Origin: Pseudoduganella rivuli | Lineage (GTDB): Bacteria; Pseudomonadota; Gammaproteobacteria; Burkholderiales; Burkholderiaceae_D | Assembly: GCF_009674485.1 (NCBI RefSeq) | Contig: NZ_WKJJ01000006.1 | Coordinates: forward strand, 248,001 to 312,000 | Direction: 5' to 3' | DNA: 64,000 nucleotides | Shown: positions 1-8,511 of the stretch, piece by piece | Layout of the letters: every line of letters begins with the position of its first letter | How positions within the stretch are numbered: the stretch's first letter is position 1 | Program-made: the position numbers and the translations under genes | The notes under the pieces: model-generated | Databases searched by the model: none | The model's input: only the letters and a program-made list of their open reading frames with translations | Told to the model about the DNA's origin: nothing

Positions 1-151
1 GTTCCTCTTTCGCTTTGGCCAATCCTTCGGCATCGCGGTCGACCAGCGACAGCCTGGCGCCTTCGGCGGCGAAACTGCGGGCGGTCGCCAGTCCGATGCC
101 GCTTGCGGCGCCCGTGATCAGGACGACTTTATCGTTGAGATTGAGGTTCAT
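1..151 (-). CDS. SDR-family oxidoreductase, N-terminal 50 residues (runs off left edge)
   Basis: The visible 50 residues carry the Rossmann NAD(P)-binding signature of classical short-chain dehydrogenases: a beta strand, then TGAASGIG at about residues 14-21, then a helix and an acidic VDRD at the end of beta-2 (about 37-40), which usually favours NAD(H) over NADP(H). The start ATG overlaps the stop of the upstream bicupin gene (ATGA-type overlap), so the two are translationally coupled. In context (cyclitol synthase, cupin, 2OG oxygenase) it is a plausible dehydrogenase acting on a cyclitol or keto-sugar intermediate, but that is inference. Only the cofactor half is visible, so the catalytic Tyr-Lys pair cannot be checked. 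The cluster evidently continues to the left of the window. Confidence 0.85.
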   Translation of the reverse strand, partial: MNLNLNDKVVLITGAASGIGLATARSFAAEGARLSLVDRDAEGLAKAKEE

Positions 152-870
152 GCCGCCGCCACTTCGGTAATGATCAATCGTAATGGCTCATTGCTGGCGG
201 CATTGCTGATGCGCCGCTGAGTGCCGGGAGGAAGGGCGACCGACAAACCATCCTTGCCTTGATAGTGCCACTGGTCCGAAACGTGGATCGACGCGCTGCC
301 GTTCAATACATGGACCACTTCCGAGTTCGTCGTGACGGCGTCGTCATGCGACTGCGCCGCTATTTCCAACAGCCGGAAACGGCGCCAGTCGCCGGTGAAG
401 TATGGTTTGAGATCGACATCGGTCGAGCCGTTGTTGGCGGCCAGGCCCGGCAAATGAACGAGTGCGGGTTGGAGCCCGCCGCCTTCGCCAGGGAAGACTT
501 CCACGACAAAAAAGCGTACTTCTTCGTCGGACCGGTTCTCGATCCCGTGCGCGGTGCCGATTGGCGCCGTAATGAGGTCGCCAGCGGAGCAAGGGATGAC
601 TTCACCATTAATCTTCATCAGCGCCTGGCCGGAAATGATGTAGTAGATCTCCTCGGTGCGGACATGCACGTGCTCGCCAATCGACGCGCCCGGCTCGATG
701 ACCACGTACTCGACGCAATTCCAATGTCCTTCAAGATGCATGCCATTCATCAGCATCTTCCAGCGGCAGACGCCTTCGCCGCCGATCTGACCCAACGTGG
801 TCGCCAACCCGGCCGTGTCATTCGAGATCGGCCCGAACCGGCGGCGTTCGCCATTCACAACAGTACCCAT
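148..870 (-). CDS. Bicupin protein (two cupin domains)
   Basis: A 240-residue protein. The first cupin (about 50-125) shows a metal-site pattern, GEHVHVRTEE followed by a later PIGTAHGIEN, i.e. HxH, Glu and a distal His as in cupin_2 proteins. The second half (about 150-235) is a weaker cupin that has lost most His ligands. Size and two-domain layout recall small-molecule isomerases such as BacB of bacilysin synthesis, but sequence resemblance to BacB is not strong enough to transfer that function. The start has a good ribosome site (AAGGAGC, 6-7 bases upstream). It lies 12 bases after the cyclase gene and overlaps the SDR gene, so these three form an operon. Probable role: isomerase, epimerase or dioxygenase on a cyclitol intermediate (inference). 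Confidence 0.75.
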   Translation of the reverse strand: MGTVVNGERRRFGPISNDTAGLATTLGQIGGEGVCRWKMLMNGMHLEGHWNCVEYVVIEPGASIGEHVHVRTEEIYYIISGQALMKINGEVIPCSAGDLITAPIGTAHGIENRSDEEVRFFVVEVFPGEGGGLQPALVHLPGLAANNGSTDVDLKPYFTGDWRRFRLLEIAAQSHDDAVTTNSEVVHVLNGSASIHVSDQWHYQGKDGLSVALPPGTQRRISNAASNEPLRLIITEVAAA

Positions 871-882
871 CAGATTGCTCCT

Positions 883-2031
883 TTACACTTGGCTCATGAC
901 ATGTGAAACACCAGCCCGGACGATGTCCTCGTCGACCGACGTGATCAGTTTTTTATCGTCGTAGTGCGGCCGACCCAAACCGTCGAGCAAAACGAAGTCG
1001 CAATAGCCGGCGCGGCTGCGCACGTACCCGCGCTTATTGTCGAACCGGACTTTGTGCATGATCGCTTCGATGTCCAGGTAGGCTGGCAGGGTGGTGGGAG
1101 AGCCATTGCGTTCCAACAGCACGGCATGGGCCGCTTCGTCGCTCTCGCTGAGATAGCCCAGCAGCCTGGAAATGCGTGCGGCGGCCAGCATGCCGACCCC
1201 GATCGCGAAACCGTGCCGCAGCTTGCCCTCGCTCAGCAGTTCGGCAGCGTGCCCAATGGTATGGCCATATTCGAGGACCAGGCCGTCCTGCTTTTCCAGA
1301 TGGTCGTCGCACATCACCTTGACCTTGGCCTCGATGCATAAATCGATAAAATCAGCCAGGACTGCGGCAGAATAGCGCCCGTCAGGCCTGAGTTTGGCGG
1401 CGATTTCGTCGTACCGTTCGGGACAGATCGCCAGGACGTTCTTGATCATCTCGCACAGGGCCGACTGAATTTCCTCCACCGGCAGGGTGTCCATGAACTC
1501 GATCCGCGACCACACCAGGATGGGCGGATGAAACACGCCGAGGTGGTTTTTGCCAAGCCGGGAATTGACTGCCTGCTTGAGCGACAGGACCGAATCCGAC
1601 ATGCTCAACAGGGTGGTCGGCACATGAATCAGGCGAATGCCGCGGAACAGCAGTCCGGCAAGCAAACCGGCGACATTGCCCACGATACCGCCGCCGAGGG
1701 CGACCACCACGGAACGCCTGGTGACGCCGCTTTGTATCGCCCTTTCGGCCAGCTCATCAATGGTGCCCAGCGATTTGTCCTTCTCGCAGGCTTGCGCCGC
1801 GAGCACGACGGTCGGCGCAAATTCCCTGAAATGATGCTCGATTTCCCTGATCGCCGCCGGGGTCAGGCCCTGGTCCGCGACGATGACAAAGCGGTCCGCG
1901 TCCAGATCCTTGAGGCGTTGATAAACGCTTTGCAAGGCGCTGTTGCCAAGGGTGACGTAATAGTCATAGGTCACGTCACCGAAGCGCACCTTTCGATGAT
2001 TCAAATAATCTTTTACAGATGGGGGATACAT
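883..2031 (-). CDS. Sugar phosphate cyclase, 2-deoxy-scyllo-inosose synthase-like
   Basis: Member of the dehydroquinate synthase superfamily, about 382 residues. Recognisable features are the NAD-binding GGGIVGNVAG, the stretch RGIRLIHVPTTLL with SDSVLSLKQAVN, and the metal-binding EYGHTIGHA followed by LRHG and FDNKRGYV. These match 2-deoxy-scyllo-inosose synthases (BtrC of butirosin synthesis) as I remember them, better than true dehydroquinate synthases (LGHTFGHA) or EEV synthases. BtrC-type enzymes convert glucose 6-phosphate to the carbocycle 2-deoxy-scyllo-inosose, the first step to aminocyclitols. I chose the ATG at 2031 because AGGAAAG lies 5-8 bases upstream; an alternative ATG at 2052 adds 7 residues with a poor ribosome site. 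It sits between a 2OG oxygenase and a bicupin/SDR pair. No aminotransferase is visible in the window, so an aminated product is not shown. Confidence 0.8.
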   Translation of the reverse strand: MYPPSVKDYLNHRKVRFGDVTYDYYVTLGNSALQSVYQRLKDLDADRFVIVADQGLTPAAIREIEHHFREFAPTVVLAAQACEKDKSLGTIDELAERAIQSGVTRRSVVVALGGGIVGNVAGLLAGLLFRGIRLIHVPTTLLSMSDSVLSLKQAVNSRLGKNHLGVFHPPILVWSRIEFMDTLPVEEIQSALCEMIKNVLAICPERYDEIAAKLRPDGRYSAAVLADFIDLCIEAKVKVMCDDHLEKQDGLVLEYGHTIGHAAELLSEGKLRHGFAIGVGMLAAARISRLLGYLSESDEAAHAVLLERNGSPTTLPAYLDIEAIMHKVRFDNKRGYVRSRAGYCDFVLLDGLGRPHYDDKKLITSVDEDIVRAGVSHVMSQV

Positions 2032-2119
2032 CGTTCTTTCCTTTTCGGACATTTTTCACAACCGCGATATGAGAAAGCTGGAAAACAAGCTGTCGATCCC
2101 GATTGTGGGATCGCACCTG

Positions 2120-2926
2120 TCAAACCCAGGTCACGCCATCTTTGAGCTGATCATTGAAGAACCCAAAGAAGAAGCCCAACGTGATCCGGTCATGGCCGTA
2201 TACCCGTTCCACCGCATGGTGGTTGGTGGGATTGAGCAAGTACACGTCGCCGCTTTGCGGCCTGAATTGGCAGTGGTCCCTGCCCTCCACGACGCCCAGC
2301 TCATATCCGAGTCCTGCGGAAATTTTGTAGACTTCATCTGCCGGCTCCCAAGGTTTGCGGTAAATGCTCAGCTCACCGCCCTCTTTTGGACCTTGCAGGC
2401 AAACCACGCAGCTCAACTGATGCTTGAGATCAGCAAGGACGATGTTGTGCCCGGCGCCATCACGCATGATGTTGTCGTTGTGCAGGGGAGTGTCGATCGA
2501 GTTCTTGCAGATGCGGACATTGGAGCTTGCATACCGTCGGCCATCCGGCTCCGACGCCACCTCGAAACTGTTCAGGCCGAGAACGGTGCGCAGCTTGTTC
2601 CGCACGTATGCGGCGAGGTCGAGGCCGGCGGCCGCCGCCCGTTCGTCCGCCTCCTTCGCCGCGGCAAAGTATTGGTCGACGTCGTGCAGGTACTTGACGA
2701 GAAAGGTTCCGATCAGCGTCAACGAGCCATTGACATACGGGGTTACTTTTGCGTTCTCGTACAGCTCGTTGATCCGTGCCAGTCCATCGTTCAGTTTTTC
2801 CTTCTCCAGCAGCCCGCGCAGAACCACCACCGGATGGTCTCCGGTGATCAGTTTCCGCAAGAGTTGCAGGTCCGCCAGGTTTTTGTCAGTCACGTCGTAT
2901 ACGACCGGGTCCCAACCAGAATTCAT
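2120..2926 (-). CDS. 2-oxoglutarate/Fe(II)-dependent oxygenase-like protein
   Basis: A 268-residue protein with the facial-triad pattern of 2OG-Fe(II) oxygenases: PLHNDN (HxD) at about residues 147-152, then GDVYLLNPTNHHAVERV with the distal His near 238, and RITLGFFFGF where the Arg would bind 2-oxoglutarate. The fold and spacing fit small hydroxylases acting on amino acids or other small molecules. The start is supported by GGGAGAAAG a few bases upstream. It is 67 bases from the cyclase gene on the same strand, so probably co-transcribed with it. Its substrate cannot be read from the sequence; a cyclitol or an NRPS building block are both possible. Confidence 0.75.
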   Translation of the reverse strand: MNSGWDPVVYDVTDKNLADLQLLRKLITGDHPVVVLRGLLEKEKLNDGLARINELYENAKVTPYVNGSLTLIGTFLVKYLHDVDQYFAAAKEADERAAAAGLDLAAYVRNKLRTVLGLNSFEVASEPDGRRYASSNVRICKNSIDTPLHNDNIMRDGAGHNIVLADLKHQLSCVVCLQGPKEGGELSIYRKPWEPADEVYKISAGLGYELGVVEGRDHCQFRPQSGDVYLLNPTNHHAVERVYGHDRITLGFFFGFFNDQLKDGVTWV

Positions 2927-3225
2927 CGACTTTCTCCCTAATTTTCAGTTATAGACAGATCAAGCTGCCGGTGTGTCATGGATGGGATGCGTTTCCATCG
3001 CAATTTCGCTCGCATAGTCCTGGTGAAAAACTTTAGCGAGCCTCCTTGGCACTCCGGCATGAGCGATTAACAGCGAATACAATTACGATAGGCGTAACTA
3101 TTCATACACCGCACTGGAAGCGTATCGCCACCAGAGCGTGTGCATTGAATGAAGTTCCGAATTGTCCGAGTTGTCCGGCTTGCCCGGATTAATAACTAAA
3201 ACCGGGCGGGACCACTCAATACCTA

Positions 3226-3741
3226 TCAGGCTGGCAGAGAACCAAGATAATCATCGAGCCCGATATTGACACCGTTATGGCGCAATATCAGATAGGCGGT
3301 CGAGATTTGGAAATAAAAATTTGGCAATACGTAGTTCAGCAGATATTGCTGGCCACCGTCGAAGTGCATCGTGCCATGACGGGTTTTCGAGACGACGGGC
3401 CGGTTCTCGCTGCCATCGATCTGCTCGGGCTGGAACGTTTTCAGGTAGGCGACCGTCTTGTCTATCCTTGCCAGCAACTCGGAGATAGTTGCTTCGTTAT
3501 CCTCATACACCGGAGGCTCGATGCCAGAGAGGCGGGCAGCCCCGCCCTTGGCCATATCCGTGGCAACTTGCACACGCCTGCAAAAAGGATACATATCCGG
3601 CGCCAGGCGGCCGTTGATAAGCACGGAGACATCGAAGTTTTTTGTTTCCGCGTATTCCGCAGCCTTATACAGCAGACCGCGTAAATTCTCCAGCATACGA
3701 AGCATGACCGGAACCGACGACTGGTACATCGAAATACTCAT
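3226..3741 (-). CDS. DUF1993 family protein
   Basis: 171 residues matching the DUF1993 family (PF09351) along its whole length: N-terminal MSISMYQSSVPV, the middle NGRLAPDMYPFCRRVQ with KGGAARLSG, and the C-terminal LPNFYFQISTAYLILRHNGV. The family is a DinB-like four-helix bundle of unknown function. The ATG at 3741 is preferred because AAGAG lies 4-5 bases upstream and family members begin MSIS; an upstream in-frame ATG at 3807 would add 22 residues unlike the family. It stands alone between the NRPS operon and the cyclase operon and has its own strong promoter (3915-3943). It may be a housekeeping gene the cluster flanks, or the first gene of the cyclase operon, although a 299-base gap follows. 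Confidence 0.85.
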   Translation of the reverse strand: MSISMYQSSVPVMLRMLENLRGLLYKAAEYAETKNFDVSVLINGRLAPDMYPFCRRVQVATDMAKGGAARLSGIEPPVYEDNEATISELLARIDKTVAYLKTFQPEQIDGSENRPVVSKTRHGTMHFDGGQQYLLNYVLPNFYFQISTAYLILRHNGVNIGLDDYLGSLPA

Positions 3742-4045
3742 AATCTCTTCTTTTCCAATGATTAAAAAATTAATCCACCTGTACATAGTATTGGGATGCA
3801 ATTTCACATCCCAATTCCGCTTCTAAATTACTGGCTGCCACATCATTCAAATTAACCGATGCTTAGTAACGACCCAGCAACGGAAATATAAAAATTACTT
3901 TCAAATAAAAATTTATTATTCAATAATATTTTATTTCTGTCAAGCCATGCAAAAATTAGACATTTGTAAATTATTGTAATAAAGCCCGCCACTCTTCCGC
4001 TCCCACCTCTGTATGGCGAAAGTAATTACCCGTTACAGTGCGGAT
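3742..4045 (-). other. A+T-rich intergenic spacer after the NRPS operon
   Basis: About 300 bases with no open gene. It is far more A+T-rich than its surroundings. It holds the promoter at 3915-3943 that reads towards the DUF1993 gene. I see no clear hairpin-plus-T-run terminator after the NRPS stop. Confidence 0.6.
3915..3943 (-). promoter_or_regulatory. Sigma-70-type promoter for the DUF1993 gene
   Basis: On the minus strand there is a perfect -35 hexamer TTGACA (3943-3938), a 17-base spacer, and the -10 hexamer AATAAT (3920-3915). It points at the DUF1993 gene and leaves a leader of about 165 bases. The match to consensus and spacing make it a strong candidate, implying constitutive expression separate from the NRPS operon. 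Confidence 0.65.
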
Positions 4046-7000
4046 CTATTTTTTGGCTGCGTTGAGTTTTTGCGACATTTGCTCGATGCGGTGGGCGAGG
4101 CCCGCGACTGTCGGGGCTTCCAACAAGGTACGCAGGGGCAGTTTGACACCGAGTTTTTCCGCAACGCGGGCGATGATTTGCGTTGCCAGCAAGGAGTGGC
4201 CACCCAAAACAAAGAAGTTGTCGTCGACACTGACCCGCGCCACCTTCAGCACTTCCGTCCACACCGCCGCCACATCCTGTTCCAGCGCAGTCCGCGGCGC
4301 CACATAGTCCGGCGCGATGTCCTCTGCGCGTTTCTCAGGTTTCGGCAGCAGCTTGCGATCAACCTTGCCGCTGGCCATGAGCGGCAGGCTATTGAGGAAG
4401 AGCCATGCTGTCGGCACCATATACGCCGGCAACCGGGCAGCAAGTTGCTGTTGCAACGCCGTCGCGGCCGCCGGGCCGCCGTCACATGCCAGGTAGGCGA
4501 CCAGCTGCTTGTTGTCGTGCTCGTCGTCGACCGCCAGCACAACGGCTTCCCGAACGCCGGCACAAGCCAGCAAGGCGTTCTCGACCTCGCCCAGCTCGAT
4601 CCGGAAACCGCGCAGCTTGACTTGCTGGTCACGGCGTCCGATGAATTGCAGTGTTCCGTCCGGCAAATGACGTCCCAGGTCTCCCGTGCGGTACATACGG
4701 GTACCAGGCTGACCGAACGCATCGGGCACGAAGCTGGCGGCCGTCAAATCCGGGCGATTCAAGTAACCGCGCGCCAGGCGGGGCCCGGCAATGCAAAGCT
4801 CGCCAATCACGCCTGTCGGTACCAGTTGCAAGGCGTCATCCAGCACGTAGATGCGGGTGCCGTCGAGCGGGCGGCCGATGGGGGCATACTGGCCGCTTTG
4901 GCTGCATGCGGCGGCGGTCAACTCCCCCACGCTGGCGGTGATGGCCGCCTCGGTCGGGCCATAGGCGTTGAGCACACGAATGCCGTTGACGGCGGCGGGA
5001 TAGCTGGATGTTTTGATCGGCTCGCCGCCGACGATCATGAGGCGCAACGCGCCGACGCCGCCATCCAGGTCGTTCGTCGTCGCATAATGATGCCAATACA
5101 CCGCTGGAATGTCGGCAACCGTCAGCGCCTGCTGGCGTATCACTTGCAGCAGTTCTTGCGGTGACCACAGCTCAGCCTCCCGCACGACCAGGGTGGCGCC
5201 CGCGCACAGAGGCGCCAGCATTTGCTCGATCGATGCGTCAAAACTGGTCGCGGCAAATTGCAACACCCGATCCGCAGGCTCCAACTGATACAGAGCAATA
5301 CAGGTTTGTATGTGCGCGCTGAGCGCGGCTACCGGCACGGCAACGCCTTTCGGCGTACCGGTCGAACCAGACGTGTAAATGCAATAGGCGATATTGTCGC
5401 CATGGCCGATCGGCGCCAAATCTGTCACGTCCTCATCCGGAATGGCTGCGCTCAGCGAATCGATGGTAAGCGGCGTGATGCCGTCCATGGCCAGCTGTGC
5501 CTGCAGGGACGCTTGCGTCACCAGGACGCTGCAGCCTGCGTCGCGCAGCATGTATTCGCGGCGTGCTGCAGGATACGCCGGGTCCAGCGGCAGATAAGCA
5601 GCACCGGACTTCAGCACGGCCAGTAGCGCGACCACGGCGCCGGCGCCACGCTCAACACACACGCCGATTACACTGTCGGAGCGGGCGCCGGCGGCGCGCA
5701 ACTGGTGCGCCAGCCGATTGGCCCGCTGATTCAATTGCCGGTAGCTCAGTTGAACGGCGCCGGCCACCACGGCCACGCTGTCGGGCGCTTGCCGCACGCG
5801 GGCTTCGAACAAGGTCGTCACCGCCATGGCATTGACGGGCGCCGCCCCATTCCAATCGTTCAGCAGGCGCTGCAATTCTGCCGGAGAGTGACGCGGCAAC
5901 TCATTCAGCGTGGCGTCATGGTGGGCCAGCATGGCGTTCAGCAAGTCAGCATAACGCGCCAACGCCGCTTGCAGGAATTCAGGCGCGAAGGCATCCCGGT
6001 CGAAGTCGAGCGCGCAGCGTACGCCATGTGTGCCGTCTTCCACCTCGAATTTCAACCGGTCCTTGGTAAAGTGAGGCGGTACGACAATGCTATGGGCAAG
6101 GACGCCGCCAAAGCTCCAGCTGGTGCGTTCAATGCGCTGGTAGTTGAAGCCGACCATGCCATCGCCACTGAGCGGCTCGCCGCCCCGCATCTTGTAAGCC
6201 CGCACCAGTTCGGGGTATGGCAGATGACGACTGTCGAGCACAGCGAACAATTCGTCAGCGGCGGCTTCCAGCACGGACAAGGCGGTCGCCCCGCCGTCCA
6301 ACCGTGCGCGCAACACGGCAAAGTTGGTAAAGTATCCGACAGCGCCCTGGGCCGCCTCGGTATCACGGCAGCTGACCGGCAGGCTGATGCCGAATTCCCG
6401 GCGGCCGCTGTGCTGCCAAAGCAGGATCTGCAGCGCGCCCAGATACACGGCGGCCGGGCTAAGCGCCTCGGCTTGCGCATAGGCCCGCACGCGCGCACCT
6501 AACTCCGCCGGCAATGTCGTCTCAATCGTGCTGGCGAGAAACGCATGCCCCGACTGGGCTTGAGCCCGCATGGGGAAAACTGGCGCGGCCGGTAAAGCCA
6601 GCAGTTGCTCCACCGCTTCGTGGAGGCGTGTTTGCCCCGCTTCGCTGGCCAAGTAGGCGTTCTCGACTGCGATCTGCTCCTGGCTGCCCCATGCCGGCCT
6701 TTCCCATGCCGGTTCAGCGCCGCGGGCCAGGGCTGTATACGCGCTGGACAGCTGGTCCAGCAATACGGTAACCGAGGGCCCGTCAAATACAACGTGGGGA
6801 ATGCTGATGACCAGGCCATGGCGGGCCGCGCCAGCCCCGTCGACCAGTGTCGCCCGGCACAACGGTGCGCGGTTCAGATCAAAGGGGGTGTGACTCTCGG
6901 CCTGCGCAACCTCAACCAGCGCGCCGCTGACCTGGCGCAGGGGAACAGCCGCGCCTTGCTGCGATTCCAGGGCCGGAACAAAGTCGGCCACCACAATCCG

Positions 7001-7186
7001 TGCGCACAGCTGCGGATGCAGCGCCACAACCGTATTGAATGCTTGCGCCAGCAGCGAGGGATCGAGTGCCTGCGCAGTCTCAAGCGCCAATACGACGTTG
7101 TACGCTGCGTTCACGCTGGCATCGATCTGGCTGAGATACCACAAACCTTGCTGGCCGATTGTCATCGGCATCTTATTGCTCATCAT
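4046..7186 (-). CDS. Nonribosomal peptide synthetase, one C-A-T module (last gene of operon)
   Basis: 1046 residues: condensation domain about 5-430, adenylation about 450-945, carrier domain about 955-1030. The C domain has IPHVVFDG: the first His of the usual HHxxxDG is Pro, but the catalytic second His, Asp and Gly remain. The A domain has YTSGSTGTPKG, NAYGPTE, YRTGD and a terminal GKVDRK lysine. The carrier has LGGHS with the Ser near 998. A hand-read specificity code is roughly D-A-E-D-I-G-A-I-T-K; two acidic positions suggest a basic amino acid (lysine-, ornithine- or arginine-like), with low certainty. There is no epimerase, methylase or thioesterase. Its ATG overlaps the MFS stop (ATGA), so translation is coupled. 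Substrate loading needs the PPTase encoded two genes upstream. Confidence 0.95.
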   Translation of the reverse strand: MMSNKMPMTIGQQGLWYLSQIDASVNAAYNVVLALETAQALDPSLLAQAFNTVVALHPQLCARIVVADFVPALESQQGAAVPLRQVSGALVEVAQAESHTPFDLNRAPLCRATLVDGAGAARHGLVISIPHVVFDGPSVTVLLDQLSSAYTALARGAEPAWERPAWGSQEQIAVENAYLASEAGQTRLHEAVEQLLALPAAPVFPMRAQAQSGHAFLASTIETTLPAELGARVRAYAQAEALSPAAVYLGALQILLWQHSGRREFGISLPVSCRDTEAAQGAVGYFTNFAVLRARLDGGATALSVLEAAADELFAVLDSRHLPYPELVRAYKMRGGEPLSGDGMVGFNYQRIERTSWSFGGVLAHSIVVPPHFTKDRLKFEVEDGTHGVRCALDFDRDAFAPEFLQAALARYADLLNAMLAHHDATLNELPRHSPAELQRLLNDWNGAAPVNAMAVTTLFEARVRQAPDSVAVVAGAVQLSYRQLNQRANRLAHQLRAAGARSDSVIGVCVERGAGAVVALLAVLKSGAAYLPLDPAYPAARREYMLRDAGCSVLVTQASLQAQLAMDGITPLTIDSLSAAIPDEDVTDLAPIGHGDNIAYCIYTSGSTGTPKGVAVPVAALSAHIQTCIALYQLEPADRVLQFAATSFDASIEQMLAPLCAGATLVVREAELWSPQELLQVIRQQALTVADIPAVYWHHYATTNDLDGGVGALRLMIVGGEPIKTSSYPAAVNGIRVLNAYGPTEAAITASVGELTAAACSQSGQYAPIGRPLDGTRIYVLDDALQLVPTGVIGELCIAGPRLARGYLNRPDLTAASFVPDAFGQPGTRMYRTGDLGRHLPDGTLQFIGRRDQQVKLRGFRIELGEVENALLACAGVREAVVLAVDDEHDNKQLVAYLACDGGPAAATALQQQLAARLPAYMVPTAWLFLNSLPLMASGKVDRKLLPKPEKRAEDIAPDYVAPRTALEQDVAAVWTEVLKVARVSVDDNFFVLGGHSLLATQIIARVAEKLGVKLPLRTLLEAPTVAGLAHRIEQMSQKLNAAKK

Positions 7187-8511
7187 ATGGATTCTTTCGA
7201 TTTGAGATTGCTAATGCGCTTGTCATGACGCACCGGGTACAAGCCCCCGTGCCGGTGATAGAAGTAGCAGCCCACGAACAGCGCCACGCCAACGATGGAC
7301 AGCATCATGCCCAGCGCCCCCGTCTGCCCGCTCCCCCACAGTGCGTCAGCCCCGGGCCAGGATTGCAGCAAGGGCATGAACATGCGCTCCGACACGGGTA
7401 CGGAAATGAGTATGGACAATGGCAATAATGCGTTCGACACCATACGGCGCGTGGCAAACACCTTGCCCTGTATCGCCACCGGCACCCGGTTTTGCCAGGT
7501 CGTTTGCAGCGCCGCGATCAGCATCGTGGTCAGCACGCCGGCCGCCATGCTGAGAACGAGAACCAGCGTGTCCCGCCGGGCCAGCCCCCACGCCAGCATG
7601 AGGAGACCGAACGAAGCGGCAGCCAGCACCACGCGGCGTTCCGGCGACAACAGCCGCCCCCAACGTGCCAGCAACCCGCCCACCAGCAACGCGCCGCCCC
7701 CTTCGAAGGCCAGGGAAGCGCCCAGCATCTTGTCGCTGGTGAACGACAGCAGATAAGGGGTTGAGGTGGTCGTGAACAGGCCGGCGGCAAAGTTATAACC
7801 GACAATGAACAGGAGCAGCCGGCGCAGCACGGGTTCGCCCCAAATCCAGCGGCAACCGAACGTGACCTCGCTCCAGAAATGACGTCTTGGCTTCGCCTGC
7901 GCCTCCTTGAGATGGAAGCGCTCCGCGGCAATGAAAGCGAGCGACGCGGCGGCCAGCAGCGAGCTGGCCAGGTCGGCAGCAATTACCGTGTCCAGGCCGA
8001 AATAAGTCAACACAGCCGTTCCCAGCAATGGGCCGGTGAGCATGACGCCGCCTTCAAACGATTGTTGCAAGGTGTTGACGCGATCCCGTGCGCGCGGCGG
8101 CACCAGAAGTGAAATCGCTACCCCCATGGCAATCCACCGCACGGAACCCACTACCGACAGCATGAAGATGGCCACCGCCACCGTGTACAGATCGAGCACA
8201 CCGCGCCCATGCTGCAACGCCACCAGCAAGATGGCCACGATTGAAACCAGTTCGCAGGCCATCAATATGGTCTTCTTGTTGTACCGGTCGACCAGCGCGC
8301 CGGCGATTGGCGCCAACACCAGATTCGGCAGGGCGATCAGGACCGCAAAGTAAGCGAACACGGCGTATGAGCCGGTCTTGCGGTAAATCCATATATCCAG
8401 GCCGAACGAAAACATCGTTGCACCGATCGAACTCAAGCCGCGCGTGACAATCAGGGTGGCGACCCCGCCCGGCACTGTATCGTCCATCTCGTCAGTGTTG
8501 TGGGTGGTCAT
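7183..8511 (-). CDS. MFS exporter (EntS-like, MFS_3 type)
   Basis: 442 residues with about 12 hydrophobic segments and the MFS motif A-like loop DRYNKKT after the second segment. The overall pattern resembles MFS_3 exporters such as EntS, which secretes enterobactin. It overlaps the upstream PPTase gene by 20 bases and the downstream NRPS gene by 4, so it belongs to the NRPS operon. The likely job is export of the finished peptide across the inner membrane. The C-terminal tail is basic and cytoplasmic by the positive-inside rule. Which of the two N-terminal ATGs (8511 or one 8 codons later) is used is not decided by the sequence. Confidence 0.9.
   Translation of the reverse strand: MTTHNTDEMDDTVPGGVATLIVTRGLSSIGATMFSFGLDIWIYRKTGSYAVFAYFAVLIALPNLVLAPIAGALVDRYNKKTILMACELVSIVAILLVALQHGRGVLDLYTVAVAIFMLSVVGSVRWIAMGVAISLLVPPRARDRVNTLQQSFEGGVMLTGPLLGTAVLTYFGLDTVIAADLASSLLAAASLAFIAAERFHLKEAQAKPRRHFWSEVTFGCRWIWGEPVLRRLLLFIVGYNFAAGLFTTTSTPYLLSFTSDKMLGASLAFEGGGALLVGGLLARWGRLLSPERRVVLAAASFGLLMLAWGLARRDTLVLVLSMAAGVLTTMLIAALQTTWQNRVPVAIQGKVFATRRMVSNALLPLSILISVPVSERMFMPLLQSWPGADALWGSGQTGALGMMLSIVGVALFVGCYFYHRHGGLYPVRHDKRISNLKSKESI

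Noticed and set aside
259-906. Plus-strand frame opposite the bicupin gene
   Set aside because: Antisense shadow with Arg-rich composition and no motif; the minus strand has cupin motifs and ribosome sites.
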